64,000 nucleotides of DNA from Bacteroidales bacterium (GCA_013141385.1 JABFRB010000015.1:43022-107021), one strand, 5' to 3'; positions 19,385-29,627 are shown, numbered from the stretch's first letter. The notes: generated from the letters alone by a model not told the origin. Numbers and translations are program-made.

Positions 19385-20917
19385 TTATACCTTAAACAAT
19401 GCTATTATTTCTTTTAACTGCTCCGACTGGTATGCTAATTTGGCGGATGCATCTGCCAGTTCCTCTGACGATTGAGCATTTTGTTGGGTAATATTATTAA
19501 GCTGGTTTATTGCATTACTTACCTGATGCGTTCCATGCTGCTGCTCCACACCTAACACCACTATTTGCTTAACCATATTTAATGTTTCCTCAATCTCAGG
19601 TACCAACTTTTGAATCTTTTGTTGAACTAATGATGTTACTTGTACACTCTGAAGCGAGTAATTACCTATCTCATTTGCAGCAATATGGCTTTTTTCAGCA
19701 AGTTTTTTCACTTCAGCAGCCACAACGGAAAAGCCTTTCCCGTACTCACCCGCTCTCGCAGCCTCTATTGCTGCGTTTAGTGCAAGGATATTTGTTTGTT
19801 TTGATATTTGCTCAATTACACTGATTTTTTCGACAATTAGCCTTATACTATTTATGCTTTCATTGGAACTATCTACAACCTCCTGTAAAGTTTTATTTAC
19901 ATTCAAATTTATTTGTTCAGCCTTTTTTGCATTGGCAGTATTCTGTTCAATCTTAGATGCTATTTCGCTAATTGATGAAGAAACTTCCTCTGCCAGTGTA
20001 GCCTGTTGAGTAGAATCATCGGCTAATTTTTTTGATAGTAATTGAACACCATTACTTTCATCAACAAAAACTGATGATTCTTTATCAATACTAATCACAA
20101 AGGTCTTAAGGTGATCGATCATTTTGTTAACGGAATCGGACATCATTCCAAATTCATCATTTGAATTGGAAAGAACTTTTACTTTAAGATTTCCAGCAGC
20201 AACTTCACCAGAAATATTTGTAATATTTCCAATAATCTTCAAAGATTTTGACAATGTCAAATAAATCGCTAATAATGAGATAATAAGCAATACAATACCA
20301 CTACTTATGATCATAATTCGGTAATTCCTAATTTCTTTCGCAAGAATTCCTGCATCAAAATCACAACCTAGAACTGCTACTACCCTACCTTTTGAATCCA
20401 AGATTGGTGCATAACTTGATACCATCCAGCCATATATCCCGTTATAGGTAACCTCTGATGAGGTAATTGTTTTATTATTGATGCAACCGTTAATATTAAT
20501 CAAATCGGTACTATTCCAATTTGCTACTGAACCCATAGCCGAATAATCCTTTGCATTATGATCTCCACCTTCAATTGCATAGATAGATTTACTCCCTTTA
20601 AAATAGAATGTATACAGGTATTTCATCTTTGCTAAGTCCCTAATTCTTTTTAATTCTGCTCTAAGGTAATTAGCATAGTGAGATGAAGGATTATTTTGAT
20701 CAATTAAGACTTGCAGGGAATCACCATTTACTGAATTTAAAGCAAAAACTACCACAGTTCGGGTATGCTCCCCATTGAACTTAATACCAAACTTGGAAAT
20801 CCTAGTGAAACTTATCCAACCAGTAATTATTAAAACAATAAAAAGGATAACAGAAACTAAAAAATATAATTTAAATGCTACCGAAATAAATCTGCCTCGT
20901 TTCATACTGGTTTCCAT
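19385..20917 (-). CDS. methyl-accepting chemotaxis protein
   Basis: 510 residues. Helix 1 spans about 13-33. A periplasmic Cache-like sensor domain covers about 35-195, with [14 protein letters not shown] ending (VLGCDFDAG). Helix 2 is about 198-220, followed by a HAMP domain (about 222-275). The cytoplasmic signalling domain has the hairpin tip [18 protein letters not shown] (379-396) continuing [13 protein letters not shown]. It would relay a small-molecule signal to CheA/CheW, but no che genes are nearby. An alternative start is Met5. The presence of a receptor in a phylum with mostly gliding members suggests a non-flagellar chemosensory pathway elsewhere in the genome. Confidence 0.93.
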   Translation of the reverse strand: METSMKRGRFISVAFKLYFLVSVILFIVLIITGWISFTRISKFGIKFNGEHTRTVVVFALNSVNGDSLQVLIDQNNPSSHYANYLRAELKRIRDLAKMKYLYTFYFKGSKSIYAIEGGDHNAKDYSAMGSVANWNSTDLININGCINNKTITSSEVTYNGIYGWMVSSYAPILDSKGRVVAVLGCDFDAGILAKEIRNYRIMIISSGIVLLIISLLAIYLTLSKSLKIIGNITNISGEVAAGNLKVKVLSNSNDEFGMMSDSVNKMIDHLKTFVISIDKESSVFVDESNGVQLLSKKLADDSTQQATLAEEVSSSISEIASKIEQNTANAKKAEQINLNVNKTLQEVVDSSNESINSIRLIVEKISVIEQISKQTNILALNAAIEAARAGEYGKGFSVVAAEVKKLAEKSHIAANEIGNYSLQSVQVTSLVQQKIQKLVPEIEETLNMVKQIVVLGVEQQHGTHQVSNAINQLNNITQQNAQSSEELADASAKLAYQSEQLKEIIALFKV

Positions 20918-21484
20918 TAAATTAACTTTTTCAAGAAACTAAAATAGAACTTTTCAAGATATAAAAAAAATAAAATTTGTTGTGAATAAATTATAAATTA
21001 AACTTTAATAATATTTTATTATAATATATGTATAATAGATACATATATAAAATTTTATATATCATACAATTAGACATTTATTTTTTATTCTATTCATTTT
21101 ATTACAATTTAAAAAACATGAAAAACCTATTTTTTTATTATCATAATATTGTATATTTTTTTCATTTATTGGACAACAAACTGAAAATGTTAAAAGAATT
21201 AAAAATAAACTTTCACTTCCTAAATAGTGTGAATTCGATACATCAATTCAAATTAATAATTTGATAAACTATTATTTACAACTATATTATTTATGGATGG
21301 AATAGCGAAAAAATAACAAGAAACTTGATTTTTGCTTCTATTTACTATTATTCCAATTCTCCACAGACTCAAACAAAATGAATTAGTTGATATAAAGACT
21401 AATACATTGTTTATTACATCAAACTAACGCTATTTGGATAGATTATTCCATTAATAATCATTTTAATAAATATTTTTACTGGCT
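20918..21484. other. 567-bp gene-free, extremely AT-rich region
   Basis: Divergent region between the chemoreceptor and the MFS gene. The 78-codon frame at 21028-21264 is mostly Tyr, Phe, Leu, Ile, Asn and Lys, as expected from translating AT-rich DNA, and is not taken as a gene. No RNA gene or clear repeat seen. Confidence 0.6.
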
Positions 21485-22666
21485 ATGAGAAACGACTACC
21501 AGCACAATCTCATCCGGCTATACATCCTAAAAGTATCGCATTGGTTCATGCTGACCATGCCAATTGTTGTCCTTTTTTATAAGGATAATGGTTTAAACAT
21601 GAGCCAAGTTTTCATTCTTCAAGCAATCTATTCTATATCAATCGTTGCTCTTGAAGTTCCTTCGGGATATTTTGCTGATGTTCTTGGTCGAAAAAACTCA
21701 CTTATTACTGGATCAATATTAGGTTTTGCAGGTTTTCTCATCTATTCATTATCATTCGGTTTCATAGGGTTTATATTTGCTGAAATAATCTTAGGATTTG
21801 GTCAAAGTATGATTTCTGGAGCCGATTCGGCTATTCTTTACGACTCACTTATTGAGAGTGATCAAGAAAAAAATTATCTAAAACATGAAGGTAGAATAAC
21901 CTCCGCAGGAAATTTTGCTGAAGCTTTTGCGGGTATTCTAGGTGGATTGCTGGCAGGATTGAGCCTCAGATACCCTTATTATTCCCAAACTCTTGTTGCA
22001 TTTATTGGAATTCCTGCAGCATTCACTTTGATTGAACCAAGAGTGAGTCAAGTGAAGTTTGGGTTGGGTTGGAAAAATATTATCGAAATTGTAAAGTATT
22101 CTCTTATAAAAAACCAACGGTTACGGTGGAACATTATTTACTCATCGGTTGTTGGAACTTCAACTTTAGCAATGGCCTGGTTTGTACAACCATGGCTTAT
22201 CAGGGCAAATTTCCCCATTAGCTTATATGGAATTACCTGGACTATACTTAACCTTTCAGCTGGTATTACTGCTTTTTACGCTTATAAAATTGAACTAAAA
22301 TTTGGAAAGGTTACTACAGTTGCATCGTTTACGCTAATTCTAGCAATGGGATTTATTGCTAGCGGATGGATCACAGGCCTTTGGGGGCTGATTTTTATAC
22401 TACTTTTTTACTTAGCAAGGGGCATAGCAACGCCAATACTTAAGGATAATATAAATAGAATTACCCCCTCCAATATGAGGGCAACAATACTATCAGTACG
22501 CAATTTCATTATCAGAATACTATTCGCCCTATTAGCACCATTCTACGGATGGGCAATTGATATTCTTAGCTTAAAAGATGCCCTAACTGTAGCAGGGTTC
22601 GTATTTATTATACTGGTGGGAATTAGCTTTTTCTTTTTTCGAAAAACGGGGAATCTTAGTGATTAG
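21485..22666 (+). CDS. MFS transporter
   Basis: 393 residues with about twelve membrane helices. The loop between helices 2 and 3 has the MFS signature form GYFADVLGRKNSL (about 60-72), and charged GxxxD-type motifs recur after helix 5. The second half has shorter loops and ends with a basic tail (FRKTGNLSD). Substrate unknown; drug or sugar efflux are common for this size. The stop codon overlaps the end of the convergent PhnP-like gene by 11 bp. Confidence 0.88.
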   Translation: MRNDYQHNLIRLYILKVSHWFMLTMPIVVLFYKDNGLNMSQVFILQAIYSISIVALEVPSGYFADVLGRKNSLITGSILGFAGFLIYSLSFGFIGFIFAEIILGFGQSMISGADSAILYDSLIESDQEKNYLKHEGRITSAGNFAEAFAGILGGLLAGLSLRYPYYSQTLVAFIGIPAAFTLIEPRVSQVKFGLGWKNIIEIVKYSLIKNQRLRWNIIYSSVVGTSTLAMAWFVQPWLIRANFPISLYGITWTILNLSAGITAFYAYKIELKFGKVTTVASFTLILAMGFIASGWITGLWGLIFILLFYLARGIATPILKDNINRITPSNMRATILSVRNFIIRILFALLAPFYGWAIDILSLKDALTVAGFVFIILVGISFFFFRKTGNLSD

Positions 22667-23429
22667 TGTCAACTTCAAAGGATAACCCATCGTAAGCAAA
22701 GCAAACATTATCGGGTAGTTCGTTTGAAATATCAACGTAAAGCCCCATCTGATGGCTAACATGTGTTATAAACCCTCTTCGAGGGCTAAAGTCGGAGATG
22801 AATTTCAATGCTTCCTGAAGTGAGAAATGGGACATGTGCCTTTGTCTTCTTAGGGCATTTACTATAAGGTACTTTGTACCCACTATTTTAACTTTTTCCT
22901 CCTCTGGAATAAAATTTGCATCTGTAATATATGTTAAATCACCTATCCTAAAACCATAAATGGGAAGCTTATGATGATAGCCTCTTATAGGAATTATCTT
23001 AATATTTGATATTTCAAATGGATGTCCATTAAAATCATGCATTACAATTTCTGGAATGCCAGGATATTTACTATCGGCAAACACATATGAAAGTTCCTTT
23101 CTAATTGATTCTTGAACTCTTTGCTCTGCCCATATATCCATAGGTCTTTGCATGATCCAATTAAAAGCTCTCACATCATCAAGACCTGCAATATGATCTC
23201 GATGCTCATGAGTTAAGAGTATTGCATTAAGTGATTTAACCTTTGAATTAAGCATCTGCTGCCTAAAATCAGGCCCAGCATCTATTGCTATATTAACTCC
23301 ATTATACTCTATAAGCGCCGAAGTTCGTAATCGTTTATCCCTATAATCATTAGATTGACAAACCGGGCATTGGCAAGCAATTACCGGAATTCCTTGAGAT
23401 GTACCTGTTCCTAAAAATGTAAATTTCAC
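22656..23429 (-). CDS. PhnP-like MBL-fold phosphodiesterase
   Basis: 257 residues starting with MKFTFLGTGTSQGIPVI, as in PhnP and related MBL hydrolases. CQCPVCQSND (residues 19-28) fits the extra structural zinc site of PhnP. The active-site metal motif is LTHEHRDHIAGLDD (about 73-86), and later ligands are ITDAN and THVSHQ. PhnP cleaves cyclic ribose phosphates in the phosphonate pathway, but no phn genes are here, so a general phosphodiesterase role is likely. It starts with GTG, which overlaps the stop of the upstream BASS transporter gene (GTGA), so the two are coupled. Confidence 0.88.
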   Translation of the reverse strand: MKFTFLGTGTSQGIPVIACQCPVCQSNDYRDKRLRTSALIEYNGVNIAIDAGPDFRQQMLNSKVKSLNAILLTHEHRDHIAGLDDVRAFNWIMQRPMDIWAEQRVQESIRKELSYVFADSKYPGIPEIVMHDFNGHPFEISNIKIIPIRGYHHKLPIYGFRIGDLTYITDANFIPEEEKVKIVGTKYLIVNALRRQRHMSHFSLQEALKFISDFSPRRGFITHVSHQMGLYVDISNELPDNVCFAYDGLSFEVDTNH

Positions 23430-24346
23430 TTTACAGCGCTTTTTTTCATTCTTAAAGATAAAAATATTAAATATAATAACACCATTACTGCCATCACTGC
23501 CGATGGAATAGCAGCCTCTTTCCCGAATAAAGCCAATGCAGTAAAAACGGAAAAGCCCGAACTCTTTATCGAAATTAGCATGCTCTGGGTCTTTTGAAGA
23601 GAACTTTCAATTTTAAAAAATTTTGCAATAGTTTCAAAACCTAAACCGAGTCCAAAAATAGCAACAAATAGTACCAAAGAGATTCGTAATAGGATCATTG
23701 GTTCTGTAAAGAACACTTGTCGATTAATTCCAACAGCAACAAAGATTAAAACAGCAAAACCCCAATCTACAACTTTACCTCTAATAGGTTCAATGTACTT
23801 AAACAAAGGCTTATATAATAGTAACCTAGAAACTAGCATTGGTACAACCACAAGTTGGAGCATCATTTTAAATAAATCGAAAGGTTTTACCCATTGATTA
23901 GGTGCAAAAAAATTAATCAATAATGGTGCTAAAATAATTGAGGCTAAAAAAGCACCCGTAACTCCAATTATTGCATACTCAATTTTCCCTTTCAGAATAT
24001 ACGAAAATGGAATAATTGCAACGCCAGGTGGTGCTGCGGCAATTACAATAAACCCGTAAAATAGGTCTCTGCTTGGCATAATCCACCATGCTAGGGGGAT
24101 AATAATCAGACTAAACACTACATAGTTTAGTAGTACCCCCATCAGCATTGGTTTTGCGAAATTAACAGGGTTTTTTAAGTACTCTAAACTAATACCTGTC
24201 ATAGAAAAGGCCATGGCTACAGCTAACGCAATAAAAGCATAATCCTTAAGTATAGATGCCTTATCTCCTGCTACAAGTCCAATAATTACAGCAAAAACTA
24301 GAATTGAGTTTCGATTTAAAAATATTCCTTTCAATAAATTGATCAT
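23426..24346 (-). CDS. BASS-type (bile acid:sodium symporter-like) transporter
   Basis: 306 residues with nine or ten membrane helices. Characteristic features are AMAFSMTGISLEYLKNP (about 39-55), the AAAPPGVAIIPFSYIL region (about 103-118) near the crossover, and GFSVFTALALFGKEAA-type segment near residue 265, matching the two discontinuous helices of the BASS fold. Such proteins import organic anions with sodium. Substrate is unknown. Four-base overlap with the PhnP-like gene indicates an operon. Confidence 0.75.
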   Translation of the reverse strand: MINLLKGIFLNRNSILVFAVIIGLVAGDKASILKDYAFIALAVAMAFSMTGISLEYLKNPVNFAKPMLMGVLLNYVVFSLIIIPLAWWIMPSRDLFYGFIVIAAAPPGVAIIPFSYILKGKIEYAIIGVTGAFLASIILAPLLINFFAPNQWVKPFDLFKMMLQLVVVPMLVSRLLLYKPLFKYIEPIRGKVVDWGFAVLIFVAVGINRQVFFTEPMILLRISLVLFVAIFGLGLGFETIAKFFKIESSLQKTQSMLISIKSSGFSVFTALALFGKEAAIPSAVMAVMVLLYLIFLSLRMKKSAVK

Positions 24347-24428
24347 TAAGCGTATTTTTGCGAATAATTGTATAAAGATAATATACCTGTTTTTATCTAC
24401 ATAAATTCATCAATATTTATTAAGCATT

Positions 24429-25136
24429 ATGACAGGAATCCTGTACCTAATCCCCACCACCATTGGCTCCGATAGTTGGGAAAGTGTTATCCCTCCTCAA
24501 GTAATAGCCCAAACAAGGGATTTAAGAAATTTTATTGTTGAAGATATCAGAACTACGAGAAGATACCTATCAAAAATTGGTGTGAATACTCCAATAGATC
24601 AAATTAACTTTCAAGTATTAAATGAGCATACAAAGCAAGTTGAGATTGAAGAACTAATTAAACCCTTGCTCAGCGGGAATGATGTGGGTCTTCTTTCCGA
24701 AGCAGGTTTACCAGCCATTGCCGATCCTGGTTCTCAGGTTGTTGCAATAGCAAATCGGAAAGGAATTAAAGTAGTCCCACTTACTGGTCCAAGTTCCATC
24801 CTTTTAACTTTGATGGCTAGCGGCTTAAATGGGCAGAACTTTGCTTTCGTTGGATATCTGCCCATAAAGTCTGATGAGCGTAGAAATCGACTCAAACAAC
24901 TGGAAGTACGTTCACGACAAGAAAATCAAACCCAAATTTTTATAGAAGCACCATACCGAAACATTCATCTTTTTCAGGATATTCTAAAGGTGTGTGGTCC
25001 TGAAACAAAATTATCAATTGGGGTTGAGTTAACAACTACATCAGAGTTTATTGCAACAAAAAAAATCTGGGAGTGGAATAGTGCAACACCCCCAGATATA
25101 AATAAGAAAAACTGTGTATTTTGCTTAATGGCTTAA
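24429..25136 (+). CDS. RsmI-related SAM-dependent methyltransferase
   Basis: 235 residues of the tetrapyrrole-methylase fold. Visible are LYLIPTTIGSD at the start and DVGLLSEAGLPAIADPGSQVV (about 76-96), the RsmI-type SAM-binding stretch. GPSSILLTLMASGLNGQNFAFVGYLP (about 120-145) follows. The C-terminal helical domain of full RsmI (16S rRNA C1402 2'-O-methylation) is missing, as in the short Bacteroidota paralogue. Whether this form acts on rRNA is not known to me. It is convergent with the FKBP cluster, with only one base between the stop codons. Confidence 0.85.
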   Translation: MTGILYLIPTTIGSDSWESVIPPQVIAQTRDLRNFIVEDIRTTRRYLSKIGVNTPIDQINFQVLNEHTKQVEIEELIKPLLSGNDVGLLSEAGLPAIADPGSQVVAIANRKGIKVVPLTGPSSILLTLMASGLNGQNFAFVGYLPIKSDERRNRLKQLEVRSRQENQTQIFIEAPYRNIHLFQDILKVCGPETKLSIGVELTTTSEFIATKKIWEWNSATPPDINKKNCVFCLMA

Positions 25137-25137
25137 T

Positions 25138-26109
25138 CTATTGTTTCCCTTTGAAACTAACCTTTACAAGTTTTATGTCAAAAATCAATGTGGCATATGG
25201 TGGTATAGCTGCTGTGCCACCAGTTTGACCTGTATTACCATACATGTTAAATGAAGGTATAATAAAGGTCGCCTCTTCTCCTTCAATCATTTTCTGTACA
25301 GCTAAGTTGAAACCTGCTGTGTAACTATCGGAACCAACAGTAAAAGTTAAGGCATCATATGTTTTACTAGAGGAATATATATTGTTCTTCAAAGCAACGG
25401 TATCAATATTAGTATCAAAGACAAATCCATCAAGAAACCTTCCAACATAATATACTTCAACAACAGAATCTTTAGCAACAACACATTGCCGTGTTCCTTC
25501 TTTTGTTTTTTTATAGTACAAACTATCATTAAATGAAGTGAATCCTAAATGGTGAGAAAGATAACTTGATATCGAATCTTTTTCGTAAGCCTTAGGATCT
25601 AATACAACTTTTTTAAGTTCCACATCATAAATTAATGTTTTATAAGAAGAAACACCTGATGCACCAGCACCATATGCTAATTTAGAAGGCATTATCAGCT
25701 GAGCCTTACCACCCTCCTTCATCATACTTAAACCTTCTGCCAATCCTTTAAGGACGGAAACTTTACTTAAATATTGGGTATAACTTGGCACATAGTGTTT
25801 TGTTGCTGTGAAGATATCATAGAGCTTTGCAACATCTTTATTAGTAGTTTCATATAGGTTACCATCAAGATCTCTCACCTCATAAGACATTACTACGTAG
25901 TTACTATCCTTTGGTGTGCTTCCAACCCCATCTTTAATATTGGTGTAGTACAAACCACTAGCTGTTGGTGTTGTTGTTATTTTATTAACCTGCAACCATG
26001 CCTGCAACCGAGCCATTTCGTCGCTAATAGGATCATCAACAATTCTATCACATGCAACTGCAAAAAGTAGAAAAGAAATCAAAAACAAAAGAAAATTTTT
26101 CCTTCTCAT
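25138..26109 (-). CDS. FKBP-type peptidyl-prolyl isomerase lipoprotein, two domains
   Basis: 323 residues. The lipobox is FAVAC with Cys20, so it is a lipid-anchored envelope protein. Two FKBP domains follow at about 60-170 and 215-320. The first has GLAEGLSMMKEGGKAQLIMPSKLAYG, here split as GLAEGLSMMKEGG and LIMPSKLAYGAG. The second has MIEGEEATFIIPSFNMYG and IPPYATLIFDIKLV. The FKBP pocket is only partly kept in the first. It catalyses or chaperones proline isomerisation of exported proteins. Last of four adjacent FKBP lipoprotein genes, 11 bp after its neighbour. Confidence 0.9.
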   Translation of the reverse strand: MRRKNFLLFLISFLLFAVACDRIVDDPISDEMARLQAWLQVNKITTTPTASGLYYTNIKDGVGSTPKDSNYVVMSYEVRDLDGNLYETTNKDVAKLYDIFTATKHYVPSYTQYLSKVSVLKGLAEGLSMMKEGGKAQLIMPSKLAYGAGASGVSSYKTLIYDVELKKVVLDPKAYEKDSISSYLSHHLGFTSFNDSLYYKKTKEGTRQCVVAKDSVVEVYYVGRFLDGFVFDTNIDTVALKNNIYSSSKTYDALTFTVGSDSYTAGFNLAVQKMIEGEEATFIIPSFNMYGNTGQTGGTAAIPPYATLIFDIKLVKVSFKGKQ

Positions 26110-26120
26110 AACGCTTTATT

Positions 26121-27035
26121 TCAATTATTTAATTTAATACTATCTAAACGAATCTGATAAAAAATGGTTTGATACGGACCTACAATTCCTAGTCCTTTAT
26201 TTCCAAATCCCAAAAAAGAGGGTATCACTAAATCTGCCAATGAGCCAATTTTTGCAAGCATAAAACCATATTTAACTCCCTCTGGAATATCACTGTTTGA
26301 AAGAACAATCTGTTGATTTTCATTGCCTAAATCTCTTATAACTGTTCCATCAGGTAATGTTCCCTTATACCAACCATAAATTGTATCATTTATTGTGGGC
26401 GTAAGATTCATGCCCAAAGTTATGAATTTATAAAACAATCCTGTTGAATCCTGTGTATAACCATTTCCAACAAGGTTTAAACCTTCCATATATGATTTTT
26501 CCTTTTGTATATCTTTCCCATTAACTTTAATAATTTCAATATCATACGCCAATGGTGACCATTGTGAAATTGGACCCACAATATCTCCTTTAAAACCAAG
26601 CGATGATGGAAATAAAATTGTAGCCACTTCATGCTCGCGGAGCAACAATAAACCATCATCTAAGCCATCTATTAAACTTTTTTTACCTGTTATAACCAAT
26701 AGTGGTTCAAAAGAACGTATAATAGTATCAAGTTTTGCTTTTTTTGCTTCTGCCTTTATATTTGTATCAAATACCTTTCCATCTAAAGTATACCCTTTAT
26801 ACCAAAAAGTTACAGTATCTCCACTATTTACCTGATAACCAAACGTTGTTTTCTTTATTATATGATAAATTCCACCAACTTTAGAATACACCCAACTCTT
26901 GCCTTTAATATAACTTTCAATACTGGCGTTCTCTGAATATGTTCGCTCCTCTTCAATTGATTTCTCACAGGATACTAATCCCATAATAAAGATTAAACTG
27001 TATAAACAAGGGTTTAAAGTTAGCCAGAATCTCAT
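26121..27035 (-). CDS. FKBP-like lipoprotein, divergent double domain
   Basis: 304 residues from the ATG at 27035; a GTG one codon upstream is possible. The lipobox is GLVSC. An FKBP domain at about 75-170 has GDTVTFWYKGYTLDGKVFDTN and a flap with ATILFPSSLGFKGD. A second, more divergent one at about 195-300 has DTIYGWYKGTLPDGTVI and ADLVIPSFLGFGNKG. Several aromatic pocket residues of canonical FKBPs are absent from the second copy, so it may be a binding or chaperone module. Middle gene of the FKBP operon, with 8 bp to the preceding gene. Confidence 0.85.
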   Translation of the reverse strand: MRFWLTLNPCLYSLIFIMGLVSCEKSIEEERTYSENASIESYIKGKSWVYSKVGGIYHIIKKTTFGYQVNSGDTVTFWYKGYTLDGKVFDTNIKAEAKKAKLDTIIRSFEPLLVITGKKSLIDGLDDGLLLLREHEVATILFPSSLGFKGDIVGPISQWSPLAYDIEIIKVNGKDIQKEKSYMEGLNLVGNGYTQDSTGLFYKFITLGMNLTPTINDTIYGWYKGTLPDGTVIRDLGNENQQIVLSNSDIPEGVKYGFMLAKIGSLADLVIPSFLGFGNKGLGIVGPYQTIFYQIRLDSIKLNN

Positions 27036-27043
27036 CACGCAAA

Positions 27044-27952
27044 TTATCCTTTACCTTTTTTAACTTCAATTAGCTCAACTTCAAAAATCACGGATGTAAA
27101 TGGGGGAATTATTCCTGTAGAGCTGCCTTTTTCGCCAAAAGCTAATTTTGATGGTATAATAAATAACGATTTTTCACCCTCTTTCATCATCCCTATGGCC
27201 TCTTCTAAACCTTCAATAACTTGCCATTTTTGTCCATAAACAAATTGAAAGGGTTCATTTCGTTTCTTTGTTGAATCAAATATTTTACTGTTAAAGAATC
27301 TTCCCTCAAAGTTAACGGTTATAGTATCACCAACTGCAACACTCTTCCCCTCCTTTTTTATTATAGGGATATAATATAAACCAGAAGAGGTTGGCGCAAT
27401 GCTAAGCTTTTCACCATCCATATATTGTTTTAGAATTACCCTCTCATAATCCCCAAAATCATTTATCCAATTTAGAAATGCTTCCTTTTCGAGTTGATAT
27501 TGTTTTTCGGTTTGAATTTCCATCATTTTAATATCTGCTCGCATTAAATCACCCTTATTAATAAATCTTGGGCGAGATGTCTCAAGAGTTTTAACAAAAA
27601 AGGAATCAGCAGGAAAATAAAATGATGCGCTATCGCCTAAAACAAGCATCAAAAAACACTCTTCTATTGATCCTTTATACCTAGGGACAGTGAGCTGAAA
27701 TTTTCTTAAACCTTGAAAGAAAAGAGAATCCTTGATTGTCCTATAAGAGATATTTACAGTGATGTAGTTTAATATCTCAGGTTTTGCAGAGCCATCGCCT
27801 AAACTAATTAACTTATAATGTATTCCTGTTTCTGTCATTGAGTAGCCCGGAAATCTCGAAGATTTTTTCGAGCAGCCAAGTAACAGGAGAAAAAGGAAAC
27901 CTATAAGTAATATTCTGCAATTCCTCATCAAAAATAGTTTGAAAATTTCCAT
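27044..27952 (-). CDS. FKBP-type peptidyl-prolyl isomerase lipoprotein
   Basis: 302 residues. The lipobox LLLLGC places Cys27 as the lipidated residue. The internal Met9 (27928) would give a more usual signal length and is a plausible start. Residues about 50-150 form a degenerate FKBP-like domain. Residues about 200-300 are a well-preserved FKBP with GDTITVNFEGRFFNSKIFDST, VIEGLEEAIGMMKEGEKS and SKLAFGEKGSSTGIIPPF. The second domain keeps most canonical pocket positions and is likely active. Part of the same operon as its neighbours. Confidence 0.9.
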   Translation of the reverse strand: MEIFKLFLMRNCRILLIGFLFLLLLGCSKKSSRFPGYSMTETGIHYKLISLGDGSAKPEILNYITVNISYRTIKDSLFFQGLRKFQLTVPRYKGSIEECFLMLVLGDSASFYFPADSFFVKTLETSRPRFINKGDLMRADIKMMEIQTEKQYQLEKEAFLNWINDFGDYERVILKQYMDGEKLSIAPTSSGLYYIPIIKKEGKSVAVGDTITVNFEGRFFNSKIFDSTKKRNEPFQFVYGQKWQVIEGLEEAIGMMKEGEKSLFIIPSKLAFGEKGSSTGIIPPFTSVIFEVELIEVKKGKG

Positions 27953-27979
27953 GTAAAGTTAGCTAAAACTTATTTTAAA

Positions 27980-28510
27980 CTAACGATAGACTTTCAACAT
28001 TTCTATATCATATACAATTATTGAGCGAGAAGGTATCATTTTTTCATCGCCTAGTAAGCCATATGCAAGATGTGGAGGTAGTATAAACTTTCCCTTTTGA
28101 CCAGGTTTCATCAGAAGAACAGCTTGTTCAAGACCTGATTCAACTCTACCATGCCCAACTTTAAATCTTTTAGGAGTATCCTTTTCGGATTGGTAGCAAA
28201 GTGTTCCATCGAGCAATGTGATTTTATATAAATACTCAACAACGTTGCCCGTTTTAATTAAATCACCTTTGGGATCTCCCCATATCAAATAGAATAAGCC
28301 AGTACCACTTTCCCTTACTCCATCAAGGTTATATCTTTTAATATAGTTTTCAATTTGACTGCGATCCTGATCTACTAGTACACTATTAATTTTTGCAAGT
28401 TTATCTTTTGCTTGAGCAAAATCTTTTCTTGACAATTTTTTATTATCGTCCCTACAACCTTGAAGGAAAATTGATAAAATCACTAAAAGTACTGTAGCAA
28501 TATAACGCAT
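27980..28510 (-). CDS. GldI-like FKBP lipoprotein
   Basis: 176 residues, lipobox FLQGC with Cys19. A short helical linker is followed by one FKBP domain (about 75-175) with VEYLYKITLLDGTLCYQS, GLEQAVLLMKPGQKGKFILPPHLAYG and IIVYDIEML. Size, lipidation and position beside an NrnA-type gene match proteins annotated as gliding motility-associated isomerase GldI. That does not show gliding here, as non-gliding Bacteroidales also carry it. It lies 3 bp after the DHH phosphoesterase gene on the same strand. Confidence 0.85.
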   Translation of the reverse strand: MRYIATVLLVILSIFLQGCRDDNKKLSRKDFAQAKDKLAKINSVLVDQDRSQIENYIKRYNLDGVRESGTGLFYLIWGDPKGDLIKTGNVVEYLYKITLLDGTLCYQSEKDTPKRFKVGHGRVESGLEQAVLLMKPGQKGKFILPPHLAYGLLGDEKMIPSRSIIVYDIEMLKVYR

Positions 28511-28513
28511 CGC

Positions 28514-29539
28514 TTAGCTGTTTAATTCAGAAGAATACATTTTCAGAACATTTTCAAAAAGAAGTTCAGCATCTTTTAATGACATAAATGCCTTACCCCC
28601 AGCAGCATTTTTATGCCCTCCCCCATTAAAATGATTCTGAGAAACAGTATTAACTGGAAAAGTGCCTCTTGAACGTAATGAAACTTTGATAAATGAATCG
28701 TGTTCAACGAAGAGAACCGAAAAAATTACACCCTTTATAGATAATGGGAGATTTACAAAACCCTCGGTATCGCCCATCTTATGCTTAAAATTCTTAAGAT
28801 CTTCCCTTGTCAATGAAATACAAGCAGATTTATATTCAGGGTATACTTTCATCCTGTCGCTTAGAGAAAACCCTAATAGCCTCATCCTATCGGCAGTAAA
28901 ATTATTATATACTAAGCCCTGAACATTCTCAACATCCACTCCTTTGGCAATTAATTCTCCTGAAATTTGGAATGTTCTTCCTCTAGAGCAAGCGTAGCTG
29001 AACGATCCTGTATCCGTCATTATCCCAACAAATAAGCATATAGCAGCATCTAGTGTAACAACGTTATCACCAAAACATGATGATAACACCTCATAAACCA
29101 ATTCGGCAGTAGAACTAACTTCAACGAAGGAGAATTGTAAATCGAATTTACTCTCAGGTTGTGGGTGATGATCGATTAACACCTTCTTAGCTTTTGATTG
29201 CATCAATACATCTCCCATATCCTCGGTACGCTTGAAACCATTAAAATCGAGGCAAATTATGGTATCGGCACTAAGAATATAGTTTACGGCATTATACTTT
29301 TGCTCTGAATATCTGACCACCTGATCGGAGCCTGGCATCCATGACAAAAACTCAGGGAATCCATTCGGTGTAATGGCAATTACAGGATAACCAATAGATT
29401 TTAATATGTGATATAACCCTAATACAGAACCTACTGCATCCCCATCGGGGTTATGATGGGTTGTAATAACTATACTTTTTGATGATTCTAGAAGATTCTT
29501 AAATTCCTCAATCCTTTCAACCTCTGATTCTAAAAGCAT
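28514..29539 (-). CDS. nrnA: NrnA-type DHH phosphoesterase (nanoRNase / pAp phosphatase)
   Basis: 341 residues. The DHH domain has THHNPDGDAVGSVLGLYHIL (about 26-45), then DFNGFKR and the DHHPQ motif at about 127-131, which are metal ligands. The C-terminal DHHA1 domain has the substrate-binding FNGGGHKNAAGG (about 308-319). NrnA degrades RNA fragments of a few nucleotides and dephosphorylates 3'-phosphoadenosine 5'-phosphate. It is the first gene of the FKBP operon; the 3-bp gap to the GldI-like gene implies one transcript. Confidence 0.92.
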   Translation of the reverse strand: MLLESEVERIEEFKNLLESSKSIVITTHHNPDGDAVGSVLGLYHILKSIGYPVIAITPNGFPEFLSWMPGSDQVVRYSEQKYNAVNYILSADTIICLDFNGFKRTEDMGDVLMQSKAKKVLIDHHPQPESKFDLQFSFVEVSSTAELVYEVLSSCFGDNVVTLDAAICLFVGIMTDTGSFSYACSRGRTFQISGELIAKGVDVENVQGLVYNNFTADRMRLLGFSLSDRMKVYPEYKSACISLTREDLKNFKHKMGDTEGFVNLPLSIKGVIFSVLFVEHDSFIKVSLRSRGTFPVNTVSQNHFNGGGHKNAAGGKAFMSLKDAELLFENVLKMYSSELNS

Positions 29540-29627
29540 TATATAAACTATTTTGGTTTCAAAGATATAATAAAAAAAACGTATTCGGATACAGAAAAAT
29601 ATTTGTTATTTTGGAAAAAAAACTACT

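Noticed and set aside
21028..21264. A 78-codon plus-strand frame
   Set aside because: Composition is only what AT-rich DNA gives (Tyr, Phe, Ile, Asn, Lys). No motif or family pattern.
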